51,901 nucleotides of DNA from Anaerolineae bacterium (GTDB lineage: Bacteria > Chloroflexota > Anaerolineae > Anaerolineales > Villigracilaceae): assembly GCA_021324435.1 (NCBI GenBank), contig JAJPIZ010000024.1, positions 1-51,901 on the forward strand, written 5' to 3'. Below, piece after piece: positions 23,892 through 32,723 of this stretch (its first letter is position 1; each line of letters begins with the position of its first letter). Below the pieces are notes generated by a model that was given only the letters and a program-made list of their open reading frames with translations, ran no database searches and was not told the origin of the DNA. The position numbers and the translations under genes are program-made.

Positions 23892-23993
23892 TTGTAGACT
23901 CCGGTTAAGAAAAATGTAAAGGCGATTATACAAGTGAATTGATAAGTTGACAACCCTCCCTACATCTATATCACAAACGAGTTGCTTCATCCC

Positions 23994-24021
23994 TTGCAAC
24001 GTCTTTCACGTGGGATATAAT
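23994..24021 (+). promoter_or_regulatory. Promoter of the chelatase gene
   Basis: TTGCAA (23994-23999), 16-nt spacer, TATAAT (24016-24021), followed by CGGAG and the ATG at 24040. Confidence 0.65.
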
Positions 24022-24039
24022 CAACACCGGAGTTAATAC

Positions 24040-25140
24040 ATGCCTGCTATCTATCCCTTCACTGCCATCGTTGGTCAAGACCGAATGCGCCGCGCCCTGA
24101 TTCTCAACGCCGTGGATACACGTATCGGCGGAGTTCTCATCCGCGGCGAACGCGGCACAGCCAAATCCACTGCGGCGCGCGGGTTGGCCGCACTGCTTCC
24201 TCAAGTCAAAGTCGTCGAGGATTGCCGCTTCGGTTGCGATCCCGATAAACCTGCCACATGGTGCACGGAATGCAAGGAACGATTCGCCGCGAGCAATCAC
24301 AACCTTCCATTTCACAACAAGACGACGCCATTCGTCAACCTGCCCGTCTCCGCGACCGAAGACCGCGTCGTTGGGACCCTCGACATTGAGCAAGCCATCC
24401 AAAAAGGCGAACGCCACTTTGAGCCGGGCGTGCTCGCCAACGCCAACCGCGGCCTGCTCTACATTGACGAAGTGAATCTGCTCGACGACCATGTCGTGGA
24501 TGTTTTACTGGATTCTGCGGCGATGGGCGTGAATGTGGTCGAGCGCGAGGGTATCTCATTCTCGCATCCTGCCCGATTCATTCTGGTCGGGACGATGAAC
24601 CCGGAAGAAGGCGAACTGCGCCCGCAACTGCTGGATCGGTTTGCTTTGTCCGTTGACATCGTCGGCATCCGCGACGCGCGTGAACGCGTAATGATCATGG
24701 AGCGGAACCTTTCTTATGAACGTGACCCCGAAGCCTTCCGCAAGGAATGGATGCCGAGGGAAGAAGAACTCTCGAAGAAAATCGAACGGGCGCGCGAGTT
24801 GGTGGATCAAGTCACGTACACCAGCCGCGATTTGCTTTCCATCGCCGCGCTGACCGCCTCGTTGAACGTAGACGGTCACCGCGCGGACCTGGTGATTTTG
24901 AAGGCCGCCCGCGCCCAGGCCGCGTTCGAAGGCCGCACCAAGATCAACGATCACGACATTGCTTTAGCCGCGGAACTGGCCCTGCCCCATCGCATCAAGC
25001 GCACGCCATTCCAGCAGGCCGAGATCACTTCCGAGCAGTTACAGGAGCGCATCGAACAGCTGACCGGCCAATCGGTCCCGAGCGAAGCGGACGAAAATCC
25101 GGAAGAAGAAAAAGGTCAACCGCAGGAAAAAAAAACTTAA
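24040..25140 (+). CDS. chlI: Magnesium/cobalt chelatase AAA+ subunit (ChlI/BchI-like; 0-frame product)
   Basis: A 366-aa AAA+ ATPase of the ChlI/BchI family that, with a VWA-domain subunit and a large CobN/ChlH subunit, inserts Mg2+ or Co2+ into a tetrapyrrole. Seen: Walker A GERGTAKST (36-44), a cysteine-rich insert CRFGC...CTEC (67-87), Walker B LLYIDEVNLLDD, sensor 1 GTMNPEEGELRPQLLDRF. The C-terminus is acidic and Pro/Glu-rich. CGGAG precedes the ATG. The frame ends ACT TAA just after a run of nine A (25127-25135), and the VWA half continues open in the -1 frame, so this is probably the short product of a programmed frameshift gene. No large subunit is in the window. Confidence 0.9.
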   Translation: MPAIYPFTAIVGQDRMRRALILNAVDTRIGGVLIRGERGTAKSTAARGLAALLPQVKVVEDCRFGCDPDKPATWCTECKERFAASNHNLPFHNKTTPFVNLPVSATEDRVVGTLDIEQAIQKGERHFEPGVLANANRGLLYIDEVNLLDDHVVDVLLDSAAMGVNVVEREGISFSHPARFILVGTMNPEEGELRPQLLDRFALSVDIVGIRDARERVMIMERNLSYERDPEAFRKEWMPREEELSKKIERARELVDQVTYTSRDLLSIAALTASLNVDGHRADLVILKAARAQAAFEGRTKINDHDIALAAELALPHRIKRTPFQQAEITSEQLQERIEQLTGQSVPSEADENPEEEKGQPQEKKT

Positions 25141-25160
25141 AACTCGAAGATGACGTCGAG
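25111..25160 (+). promoter_or_regulatory. Probable programmed -1 frameshift site
   Basis: Slippery A_AAA_AAA (25128-25134) within A9, zero-frame stop TAA at 25138. AAAGG at 25111-25115 lies 12 nt upstream as an internal SD stimulator, and a 5-bp hairpin CTCGA / TCGAG (25143-25160) begins 8 nt downstream. Together these are the classic elements of bacterial -1 frameshifting. Confidence 0.65.
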
Positions 25161-26102
25161 GAGAACGAGCAAGCGCAAGGCAAGCCTGAGCCAATGCCTC
25201 AGGACGTCTTCGCGCACACTGATGCAAAATGGTGGGAGGGCGGACAAAAGATCAAGACGGGTGAGACCTTCCAGCCGCGTAAATTGAACACACCGCTCGA
25301 TAAATTGGCGCGCAAGCGCGCCGGCCGTCGGTCATTGACCAAGACCGAGCGCAAACATGGACGTTACATCAAGGCGCGCCCTGCGGGCGACAAGACCGAC
25401 GACATCGCCTTCGACGCAACCTTCCGCGCCGCGGCTCCGTTTCAGAGACGCCGCACGGAAAAGCGCAAGCGGCTGGCATTTGCCATCGAACGAAGCGACC
25501 TGCAACGCAAGGTGCGCGTGAAGCGCGTTGCCAACCTGGTTTTATTTTTGGTGGACGCGTCGTGGTCCATGGCGGTGGCCGAACGCATGAACGCCACAAA
25601 AGGCGCGATTCTGTCTTTGCTCACGGACGCGTATCAACGCCGCGACCGCGTGGGACTGATCGTCTTCCAGAAAGATCGCGCCACGCTCGTTCTTCCGCCC
25701 ACCAATTCCGTGCAACTCGCACAACGCGCGCTGGTAGACATTCCGGTCGGCGGCAAGACCCCGCTCTCCGCGGGATTGCTCTTGGCGGCGGATGTTTTAC
25801 AACACGAGAAACATACCCATCCGGATATCGAACCGCTTCTCATCGTCCTGACCGATGGAGCGGGCAACGTTTCGATCGGCACGCTCCCGCCTCAGGAAGA
25901 ATCCTACCGATTCGCGGAATTGATCGCGGCTGAACACATCAAGAGCGTGGTCATCAATATGGAACACGCCGCGTTCGATCAGGGCCTGGCGCAGATGCTG
26001 GCAGATCATCTCAAAGCGCCATGCTATGCGTTGAATGAATTGAAAGCGGAGAGTTTATATCACGCGGTGAAACAGGAAATGGCCGGAGGAATAAAGACGT
26101 AA
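25134..26102 (+). CDS. chlD: VWA-domain half of chelatase subunit ChlD/BchD (reached by -1 frameshift)
   Basis: Read on from 24040 with a -1 shift at the A9 run, this gives a protein of about 687 aa, the normal length of ChlD/BchD, with AAA+ half, acidic linker (LEDDVEENEQ) and VWA half. The VWA part has MIDAS DASWSM (DxSxS), GGKTPLSAGLLLA and VLTDGAGN, which bind Mg2+ and contact the AAA+ subunit. It lacks a convincing start of its own: the first in-frame ATG (25194) has no good ribosome site. Alternatives are independent initiation at 25194 or an undercounted A in the assembly. Confidence 0.8.
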   Translation, partial: NLKLEDDVEENEQAQGKPEPMPQDVFAHTDAKWWEGGQKIKTGETFQPRKLNTPLDKLARKRAGRRSLTKTERKHGRYIKARPAGDKTDDIAFDATFRAAAPFQRRRTEKRKRLAFAIERSDLQRKVRVKRVANLVLFLVDASWSMAVAERMNATKGAILSLLTDAYQRRDRVGLIVFQKDRATLVLPPTNSVQLAQRALVDIPVGGKTPLSAGLLLAADVLQHEKHTHPDIEPLLIVLTDGAGNVSIGTLPPQEESYRFAELIAAEHIKSVVINMEHAAFDQGLAQMLADHLKAPCYALNELKAESLYHAVKQEMAGGIKT

Positions 26103-26109
26103 TCGAAAT

Positions 26110-27204
26110 TCAATCCCCGATTTTGAGCGATGACAAATACGCCTCACGCAGGACGTTGAGCGGCTCCCGTTTCCCATCTTTATCTTCGTAGAACCAATGC
26201 TCCCAGCCATTGCAGGGCGCAGACATCAATTTGCGCGCGATCTGATGAAGCGACCCCACCATGCCATCACATTGAATCGAGCCATCGGCACGAATCTTTC
26301 CAACCACATCCCCTTTTTTGCCAAAGTAAACAACCTGCCCCGCTGTAACAAGCCCTGCTTCAAGCAACTTCCCGAATACTACGCGCGGACGATTGCGCTT
26401 CGATGGGTATGTGTAAATCTCATCGGAAAACGTTCCCGCGTCCACGGACGCGATCCGCTTCTGAGCCAGCGCCGCATATTTCGCGTCGCGTTCGATGCCG
26501 ATCCAATGCCGCTGAAGTTTTTTCGCTACTGCGCCGGTCGTCCCTGTGCCAAAGAACGGGTCGAGCACCACGTCGCCCGCGTTGGAACTCGAAAGAAGCA
26601 CGCGATACAAAAGCGCTTCCGGCTTCTGGGTTGGATGAGCCTTTTCACCATTCACGCGCAGACGTTCCCTGCCATTACAGATTGGCAGTTCCCAGTCGGA
26701 GCGCATTTGCAAGCCATCGTTCAACGACTTCATGGCGTGATGGTTGAACGTATACTTCGCGCCTTTTGTCTTCTGTGCCCACAAAAGAGTCTCGTGGGCA
26801 TTTGTGAACCGAACGCCGCGAAAATTGGGCATGGGGTTGGACTTAACCCACACCACATCGTTGAGAAACCAGAATCCCAGGTCCTGCATGATCGAACCGA
26901 CGCGGTAAATGTTGTGATACGAGCCGATGACCCAGATCGTGCCGGTATCCTTCAATACACGCTTGCAAGCAGAAAGCCATGTACGTGTGAACGCGTCGTA
27001 TTCTTCGAGACTGCCGAATTGGTCCCATTCTTCATCCACGCCGTCCACGCGCGTCATGTTGGGACGGTAAAGTTCCTGTGAAAGTTGTAAGTTGTAGGGG
27101 GGATCGGCAAAGATCAGGTCAATGGATTTTTCCGGGAGCAAAGCAAGGATTTCAATCGAATCGCCCACCAATACCTGATCCAAAGGGAGTTTATCGTCAA
27201 TCAT
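26110..27204 (-). CDS. ccrM: CcrM-like DNA adenine methyltransferase
   Basis: A 364-aa beta-class N6-adenine methyltransferase. DPPYNLQL (residues 35-42) is the catalytic motif [12 protein letters not shown] with [11 protein letters not shown] is the SAM-binding region, and [22 protein letters not shown] and [15 protein letters not shown] match Caulobacter CcrM closely. The C-terminal domain ([16 protein letters not shown]...WEHWFY) is the one typical of CcrM, which methylates GANTC. No restriction endonuclease adjoins it, so it is an orphan methylase, possibly linked to cell-cycle control or gene regulation. It follows the FHA-regulator gene by 14 bp on the same strand. Confidence 0.88.
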   Translation of the reverse strand: MIDDKLPLDQVLVGDSIEILALLPEKSIDLIFADPPYNLQLSQELYRPNMTRVDGVDEEWDQFGSLEEYDAFTRTWLSACKRVLKDTGTIWVIGSYHNIYRVGSIMQDLGFWFLNDVVWVKSNPMPNFRGVRFTNAHETLLWAQKTKGAKYTFNHHAMKSLNDGLQMRSDWELPICNGRERLRVNGEKAHPTQKPEALLYRVLLSSSNAGDVVLDPFFGTGTTGAVAKKLQRHWIGIERDAKYAALAQKRIASVDAGTFSDEIYTYPSKRNRPRVVFGKLLEAGLVTAGQVVYFGKKGDVVGKIRADGSIQCDGMVGSLHQIARKLMSAPCNGWEHWFYEDKDGKREPLNVLREAYLSSLKIGD

Positions 27205-27218
27205 GTAAGGTTAATGGA

Positions 27219-27869
27219 TTAAACCGGCGGATTATCGAGCCGCACGCCGTGGCCGCGCACGGTGTCAATGTATTGATGTTTCGGATCAAGCGTGCCGAGG
27301 CGGTCGCGCAGACGGCGGATCAACGCATCCAGCGCCTGGTCTGAAACGCCAGCCGCCTGCTCTTCGCCCCACACCGCCGCGACCAGGTCGGCGCGGCTGA
27401 TGACTTGTCCGCCATTCTCGTACAGCAACCACAACAATTTGAATTGCTGGGCCGAGAGCGGCGGAGAAACCTGCTGTTGATTGACCCACACGCGCCGCGA
27501 CTTGTGATCCATCACCAATCGCCCCGGCTTCCCGGTCCCGTCCATCAAAGGCATGGTTGCATCTGATGTGAAGAATAAAAACTCTTGAACAAAACTGATC
27601 TGCACCACGTCCCCATCCTGCAAAATGACCGGCGCAGAAAGCGGATTCCCATTATGTTGCGTTCCATTTTTACTGCCCAAGTCTTCGAGCATCACTCCTT
27701 CAGCAGTCGGCGTGAGACGCGCGTGAAAACGTGAGACCTGCCGGTCGGCAATCACCACATCACAGGTTGATTCGCGTCCAAGCACGATGGTATGACTCAC
27801 AGGCCAACGCAGGCCTTTGAGCGGACCCTCCTGTGCAACCAGCATGGGAAATTCTTCGGTGCGAGGCAT
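27219..27869 (-). CDS. FHA domain-winged helix transcription regulator
   Basis: A 216-aa protein. Residues about 20-105 form an FHA phosphothreonine-binding domain (VLGRESTCDVVIADRQVSRFHARL, LEDLGSKNGTQHNG). Residues about 120-212 form an OmpR-type winged helix (LSAQQFKLLWLLYENGGQVISRADLVAAVWGEEQAAGVSDQALDALIRRLRDRLG...YIDTVRGHGVRL). It may bind DNA when an upstream kinase phosphorylates a partner or itself. GAGGG precedes the ATG. A Ser/Thr kinase gene is divergently oriented 130 bp away and is an obvious partner. Confidence 0.88.
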   Translation of the reverse strand: MPRTEEFPMLVAQEGPLKGLRWPVSHTIVLGRESTCDVVIADRQVSRFHARLTPTAEGVMLEDLGSKNGTQHNGNPLSAPVILQDGDVVQISFVQEFLFFTSDATMPLMDGTGKPGRLVMDHKSRRVWVNQQQVSPPLSAQQFKLLWLLYENGGQVISRADLVAAVWGEEQAAGVSDQALDALIRRLRDRLGTLDPKHQYIDTVRGHGVRLDNPPV

Positions 27870-27915
27870 TCAAACCCTCAATGAAACAACAGGATGCAAC
27901 CTTAACAAAGACGTT

Positions 27916-27921
27916 TATAAT
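27916..27921. promoter_or_regulatory. TATAAT in the FHA/kinase divergent gap
   Basis: TATAATATAG lies in the AT-rich middle of the 130-bp gap; it can act as the -10 box for the kinase gene. No clear -35 was found. Confidence 0.35.
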
Positions 27922-27999
27922 ATAGCATAGATTTGGTTTCTGTGTAGAAACAACGCCGAAACGAACGCACAGAAATCGCAAGCGCAAGGAAGGAGAAGA

Positions 28000-28998
28000 T
28001 TGCCCCTCGCATTGAAAGACGGCGAGGTCTTGCATGGCCGTTACAGGGTCCGTGAACGAATCGGACAAGGCGGCGCAGGTTCCATTTATCTGGCTGATGA
28101 TCTGCGGCTGGAGGGACGTCTGTGCGCGCTGAAAGAAGTGGAATACGACCGCAACCTCCCGGACAATGTTCGTGAAGAGGCCCGCCAGCAATTCCTGCGC
28201 GAGGCCACTATTCTCGCGCGTCTCGATCATCCCAATCTTCCAAAAGTCTCAGATTATTTCTCGAACGGCCCGCGCGATTATCTCGTCATGGATTATGTTC
28301 CCGGCGACGATTTGCGCGCGCTGATGCTGGAAGCCCGCCGCAAAAAGGAGTTTATTCCCGAAAAACAGGTGCTTGGGTGGGCAGAGCAATTGGCGAATGC
28401 GCTTGCATATTTGCACGGGCAGGAACCTGCCATCGTTCATCGCGATCTCAAACCCAGCAATCTGAAAGTCACACCACAGGGCTTACTCAAATTGGTTGAC
28501 TTTGGCCTGGTCAAGATCATGGCCCCGAATGAAGAAGTGACCATCACCGTCATTCAGGGACAAGGCACTGCGTTGTACACCCCGCTCGAACAATATGGCA
28601 GTGACGAAACGCACACCGACACACGCTCCGATATTTATTCCTTCGGCGCCACGCTTTATCATCTGCTCACCAACGAGCCTCCCGCCGACGCGCGCAAACG
28701 ATTCGTCCAACCGTCAAGCCTGATTCCGCCGCGCCAGATCAACCCCGCGATCAGCCCGCGCACGGAGAGAGCCGTGTTATGGGCAATGGCCTTGCATCCT
28801 GATGACCGGCCTGTTTCAATCGAGGCTTTCAAGGATTTCTTATTTGGCACTGGAGACATCGTGACGCGGGCGCATCCCGTTCAATCAGCCTTTGAGATTC
28901 CGAGGCTGGATATTTTCGGGAATCAAACAGATACGCTTCTTGCCTGGACATCAGCCGGGCTACTGCTCTTGAGCCTGATCGCCACCCTGATGCGTTAA
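28000..28998 (+). CDS. Serine/threonine protein kinase with C-terminal TM
   Basis: A 332-aa eukaryotic-type kinase: glycine loop RIGQGGAGSIYLA (20-32), VAIK-type Lys in CALKEV, catalytic HRDLKPSNLKV, DFGLV in place of the usual DFG context, APE-like segment TPLEQYG, and DIYSFGATLYHLLTNEPP. A single TM closes the chain (about 308-330) with no extracellular sensor, so the catalytic domain is cytosolic and membrane-tethered. The start is TTG at 28000, preceded by AAGGAGAAG. It faces the FHA-domain regulator gene, suggesting a phospho-dependent switch. Confidence 0.9.
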   Translation: MPLALKDGEVLHGRYRVRERIGQGGAGSIYLADDLRLEGRLCALKEVEYDRNLPDNVREEARQQFLREATILARLDHPNLPKVSDYFSNGPRDYLVMDYVPGDDLRALMLEARRKKEFIPEKQVLGWAEQLANALAYLHGQEPAIVHRDLKPSNLKVTPQGLLKLVDFGLVKIMAPNEEVTITVIQGQGTALYTPLEQYGSDETHTDTRSDIYSFGATLYHLLTNEPPADARKRFVQPSSLIPPRQINPAISPRTERAVLWAMALHPDDRPVSIEAFKDFLFGTGDIVTRAHPVQSAFEIPRLDIFGNQTDTLLAWTSAGLLLLSLIATLMR

Positions 28999-29019
28999 TC
29001 AATCAGTGCGTCGCGCTAA

Positions 29020-31743
29020 TTATTTCTCCTCGCGGCGGAGCCAAACGTATGCGCCGCCCCACCCAGCCAGAACTCCTGCAAATGTAGCAAGCAGTATTCC
29101 GCCAATGCCATTCGAGGCGGCAAAGTCCGCACTGCCGGGCAGACCCAACGCGAAATAGTTGTACGCAACCAAGCCGCCGGTCAACGCACATAGCGCCCAG
29201 CGGAGACCCCAGCGCGCGCCGTCAATGCGATAGCCTGCCACAAAGATAAAAGCCGTGCTGGTCAACAACAACAAAATGGTGAGCAACCAGGCCGTGAAAC
29301 GCGGCGCGCCCTCCGATGTGACAAATTCATCCCGCGAGGGCCGGGGCGCTTGAGGAGTTTTCAGCGCGGACCCGGGCGTCAACGCCGGGACAATCACGGT
29401 GACAGCCGCGGGCTGTCCCGCGCTGGAAACATCCAACTGTAAAACTTCGGATACAACTGCCGGGTCGCTTGACGCGCGGATTTGAAGCAGACCGGGTTTG
29501 TCGAGCCCAAACGAAACACGCGCCGTGCCCTGTGTTGTCACTGCATCAGCCTGTTGCAGGATCGTCCCTCCCTCGCCGGTGAGCGTCATGGAGAAATGTA
29601 CAACGGTCCCATCGGGAACGGGATGTCCATTGTGATCGTTGATTACGCCGGTGCGAATACCAATCGTGTCGCCAATTTTGAAGAGCGGGACCGGAGTCGC
29701 TTCGGGCGTGGGCGCATTCGGTGTAACGGGGGACGGCGCGAGGTCCAGCGAGAGCGCGATGATCTGATTCGGGTCCGGCGAGGTGGCAGAGATCAGATCG
29801 TAACCCAAACTCGGAATCGAAACCGGCGGGGAACCCGTTGGAGTTAATTCCTGATAAAGAAGGCGGGCGGCCACCTCCACAAACGGAGGCTGTTTGCTGT
29901 ACAGCGCATAATAAGCGGTGAGACGTGAAATATCTGTGGCATCCAGATAGTAGGGCGCGCCAAACACAAAAAGGATGACGCGCTTATCGCGCAAAACATC
30001 CTGCTTGTCCGAAAGGAACTTGCTGATCAATTGCGGCTGGCCGCGGCTCGAATCGGTCAGCGAAAGAATGACCCAGCCTGCACGACCAAGATCGTTTTCC
30101 AAATACGGCGGCGGGTTTCCCGCGAGGTAACCGCTCAAATCATTCAGCGAATAAGAAGACAGGCGGAAGGCCGAAGTTTGATTTCCGCTTTGCGGGCCAT
30201 AGAGTTTGACAATTGTGTTTTGAAGAGCATCAACCGCCAGCGTGGCTTGATCGGGACAGCCATTACACTGATGAACGACGGACGAATCGGTAAAAAAGAT
30301 CAGCCGATCTCGCAATTGAGGCGGGGAAGGTAAAAGAGTCGCCAGGTCCTGCGGCTCCGGGCTGATGAGCGTGGCTGCGCGGCGCGCTACGTTGAATGTA
30401 ACTTCCTCTGACTGCCCAAGCGTATCCAGCATGGCGGAGGAAGAATGAACCGTGTGAATGTCGAACGGCCCAAACAAACGACTCTTGGCGGAAAGAATGC
30501 GAAGCACAGAGGAATCCACGCGTTGGGCAAAGGCCGGGTCTTCGCGATATTTTTGGGAGAAGAAATCCAGGATTTGTATAATGGTCGAATAATTATCGGG
30601 CGCGTCATTGCCTTGAAGATTGCCGAGATACAACAGGTCGTTTCCCGCCACGAAGGCATCCCGCGCCACCGCCCTCGCCGAGAATGAACCGCTCGCGGAA
30701 TAGAATTGCCTTACAGCGTGCGTGCCAAGATCATCGCTGACAATCAAGCCGCCATTGTCCTGCCATGTGGAAAATTGCGGGAGACTGAGAATCGCGGAGA
30801 GCGCCTGCGGGTCAAAACTGACCGGGCGCGTAGTAGCGCGAATATTTCCCTGAAAACCCTGATAACGGATATGAGAAACCAGCAAGCCATCCGCGGTTGA
30901 GTTTGGAGAGGCGCTGCCGGTCACCGAGAAAAACGGGGAGAGTTCAATCTGCTTCAATTCATCGAGCGATTTGCGGACCGTCGGTACTTCTTCTTCGCTG
31001 GGTCGGTCGGCACTGCCGCGGCCCGGGAAATGTTTTGCAACCACAAACAACCTGTTGCCTGAACCGGAATGTAGTCCGCTGATATATGCACTCCCCATCA
31101 CACTGACCCAGTACGGATCGCCCCCAAACACACTTGCGCCGAGATCGCTACTCGCGGAGGTTTGCGGCGATTCGACCACATCCAGCGATGGGCCGAAATA
31201 AAGATTAATCCCCAACACGGAAAGTTCGCGCCCCATCACAGCGCCGACTTGGTTGGCCAGGTTGGAAGACCAGCTCGCGCCAATTGCCATCTCGGAGGGC
31301 AGAGGCGTCAATCCATTCAGAATTTGATCGCCGGAAGCGCCATCGCCATCCTGTGAAATCCCGATGAACAGCGGCGCATAATTCGATTGACCGGCGGAGG
31401 AAGCGTCCCATTCGATCTGTTGCAGGCTCTGCGTCAATTGATAAGCATTCGGAATCGTGTTCGGCGGAGCAGTGAAATTATTATTGCCCGCCGAAAGGAC
31501 AACACCACCGATGTGATGATTGACAATCAGATCATAAATCTGGGATTGACTGCTCGTATCGGTGCCGGTGAATGCGACGAGGAACAATTGGCCGACACGC
31601 TCCTCGGGAGTCATTTTCGCGAACAATTGACGTACCTGTTGGGGCGGCGCCTCGGTCTGGGCGTGGACTTGAGGCGGACTGCTGACCGAGGTAAGGATCA
31701 ACACGGAAAGCGTGATCAACTGAAGGACGCGCTTCAATCCCAT
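29020..31743 (-). CDS. Glycoside hydrolase family 3 (NagZ-like) membrane protein
   Basis: A 907-aa exported protein: signal peptide 1-28; GH3 beta-N-acetylhexosaminidase-like domain about 35-430 (MTPEERVGQLFLVAF, GPSLDVV, KHFPGRG at 237-243, nucleophile region VSDDLG at 335-340); a second alpha/beta domain to about 640; an Ig-like stretch (GVINDHNGHPVPDGTVVHFSM); and three TM helices at the C-terminus. The NagZ Asp-Ser-His acid/base loop is P248-S249-E250, so ordinary NagZ chemistry is doubtful. SD GGGGGAAAC. The start overlaps the dehydratase stop by 10 bp, third gene of an operon. Probably acts on cell-wall or extracellular glycans outside the membrane. Confidence 0.85.
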   Translation of the reverse strand: MGLKRVLQLITLSVLILTSVSSPPQVHAQTEAPPQQVRQLFAKMTPEERVGQLFLVAFTGTDTSSQSQIYDLIVNHHIGGVVLSAGNNNFTAPPNTIPNAYQLTQSLQQIEWDASSAGQSNYAPLFIGISQDGDGASGDQILNGLTPLPSEMAIGASWSSNLANQVGAVMGRELSVLGINLYFGPSLDVVESPQTSASSDLGASVFGGDPYWVSVMGSAYISGLHSGSGNRLFVVAKHFPGRGSADRPSEEEVPTVRKSLDELKQIELSPFFSVTGSASPNSTADGLLVSHIRYQGFQGNIRATTRPVSFDPQALSAILSLPQFSTWQDNGGLIVSDDLGTHAVRQFYSASGSFSARAVARDAFVAGNDLLYLGNLQGNDAPDNYSTIIQILDFFSQKYREDPAFAQRVDSSVLRILSAKSRLFGPFDIHTVHSSSAMLDTLGQSEEVTFNVARRAATLISPEPQDLATLLPSPPQLRDRLIFFTDSSVVHQCNGCPDQATLAVDALQNTIVKLYGPQSGNQTSAFRLSSYSLNDLSGYLAGNPPPYLENDLGRAGWVILSLTDSSRGQPQLISKFLSDKQDVLRDKRVILFVFGAPYYLDATDISRLTAYYALYSKQPPFVEVAARLLYQELTPTGSPPVSIPSLGYDLISATSPDPNQIIALSLDLAPSPVTPNAPTPEATPVPLFKIGDTIGIRTGVINDHNGHPVPDGTVVHFSMTLTGEGGTILQQADAVTTQGTARVSFGLDKPGLLQIRASSDPAVVSEVLQLDVSSAGQPAAVTVIVPALTPGSALKTPQAPRPSRDEFVTSEGAPRFTAWLLTILLLLTSTAFIFVAGYRIDGARWGLRWALCALTGGLVAYNYFALGLPGSADFAASNGIGGILLATFAGVLAGWGGAYVWLRREEK

Positions 31744-32723
31744 GTTTCCCCCGCGTAGCGCGCTACGATCTCAGCGTGAACTTCAGGCTGGACATTGCCG
31801 CCGGAAATGATAATCACAGACGGGCGCGTTTCCACTTTGCCGGACAAAACGGCGGCGAGTCCTACTGCGCCCGAGCCTTCGATCTTTTCATGATACACAT
31901 ACCAGGCAAACGCCATCGCATATGCGATTTCATCTTCGCTGACTAATAAAAAATCATCCACATATTTTTCCATCATGGGAATCGTAATGGAGCCTTCTTC
32001 GACCGCTCCGCTCAAGCCATCGGCCAGAGTTGGCAGATCTTGAATGCCTTGCTGGGTATGACGATGAAATAAACTGTGTGTGAACGGCGAGGCCGCGGCC
32101 TGCACGCCGATCAACTTTGGGCGTGGGTGAGATACGCTCAACAGCGCGCCAAGGGCAGAGATGAGTCCACCGCCGCCGGAGGGAACGAGCCAGGCCCATC
32201 TCTCTTTCTCTCCCCCCAAATTCTCCGAATGTGGGGGGAGACTGAGGGAGGCTAGAATCTCAAGTCCAATCGTACCTTGGCCGGCGATCACCTGGCCGTC
32301 ATTGTATGGAGAGATAAATACCCGTTGATGCTCGCTCGCGTATTTGCGTCCAGCCGATTCGGCCTCAGCATACCCGCCCTCAACAAAATGAATCCGGGCG
32401 CCAAGGTCTTTCATCGCTTGCACTTTGGCGGGAACGGCATGGGACGAGACAAACACCTCCACGGGCGCGCCCGTTAAACGTCCCGCGAGAGCGACGCCTT
32501 GACCATGATTCCCGGCGGAGGCGGCCACAAGTCCCGCCTTGCGTTCCCAGTCTTGGAGAGACAAAATTTTATTCAGCGCGCCGCGCGGTTTGAATGATCC
32601 GGTGATTTGGTGATTTTCCCACTTAAGATACAGCCTGCGTTTTGCATCGTACGTGAGAGGTGTTGGTTGAATATGTGGAGCGATGCGCGTTTGAGCCTGC
32701 TCGAACCACTCATACGGAATCAC
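31734..32723 (-). CDS. PLP-dependent threonine/serine dehydratase-like enzyme
   Basis: A 329-aa fold-type II PLP enzyme: PLP-Lys in ITGSFKPRGALNKIL (residues 39-53), ASAGNHGQGVALA (asparagine loop), phosphate-binding SGGGGLISALG, and SGGNVQPEV near the end. It deaminates Thr or Ser, or may be a racemase. Between the central strand and SGGGG lies about 16 extra residues (LPPHSENLGGEKERWA), encoded by a palindromic insertion at 32209-32241. No regulatory ACT domain is present, so it is a catabolic-size enzyme. ATGA overlap with the GDPD gene upstream; overlap with the GH3 gene downstream. Confidence 0.88.
   Translation of the reverse strand: MIPYEWFEQAQTRIAPHIQPTPLTYDAKRRLYLKWENHQITGSFKPRGALNKILSLQDWERKAGLVAASAGNHGQGVALAGRLTGAPVEVFVSSHAVPAKVQAMKDLGARIHFVEGGYAEAESAGRKYASEHQRVFISPYNDGQVIAGQGTIGLEILASLSLPPHSENLGGEKERWAWLVPSGGGGLISALGALLSVSHPRPKLIGVQAAASPFTHSLFHRHTQQGIQDLPTLADGLSGAVEEGSITIPMMEKYVDDFLLVSEDEIAYAMAFAWYVYHEKIEGSGAVGLAAVLSGKVETRPSVIIISGGNVQPEVHAEIVARYAGETWD
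32209..32241. repeat. Palindromic insertion inside the dehydratase gene
   Basis: TCTCCCCCCA (32209-32218) and TGGGGGGAGA (32232-32241) form a perfect 10-bp stem, with an inner ATTC/GAAT pair. It is read in frame and adds residues absent from usual family members. Confidence 0.7.

Noticed and set aside
25194-26102. Independent VWA gene starting at the ATG at 25194
   Set aside because: No convincing SD, the frame is open well upstream, and the slip cassette explains the break better. Not fully excluded.
26197-27081. 294-codon plus-strand frame over the CcrM-like gene
   Set aside because: Antisense shadow of a gene with intact catalytic motifs.
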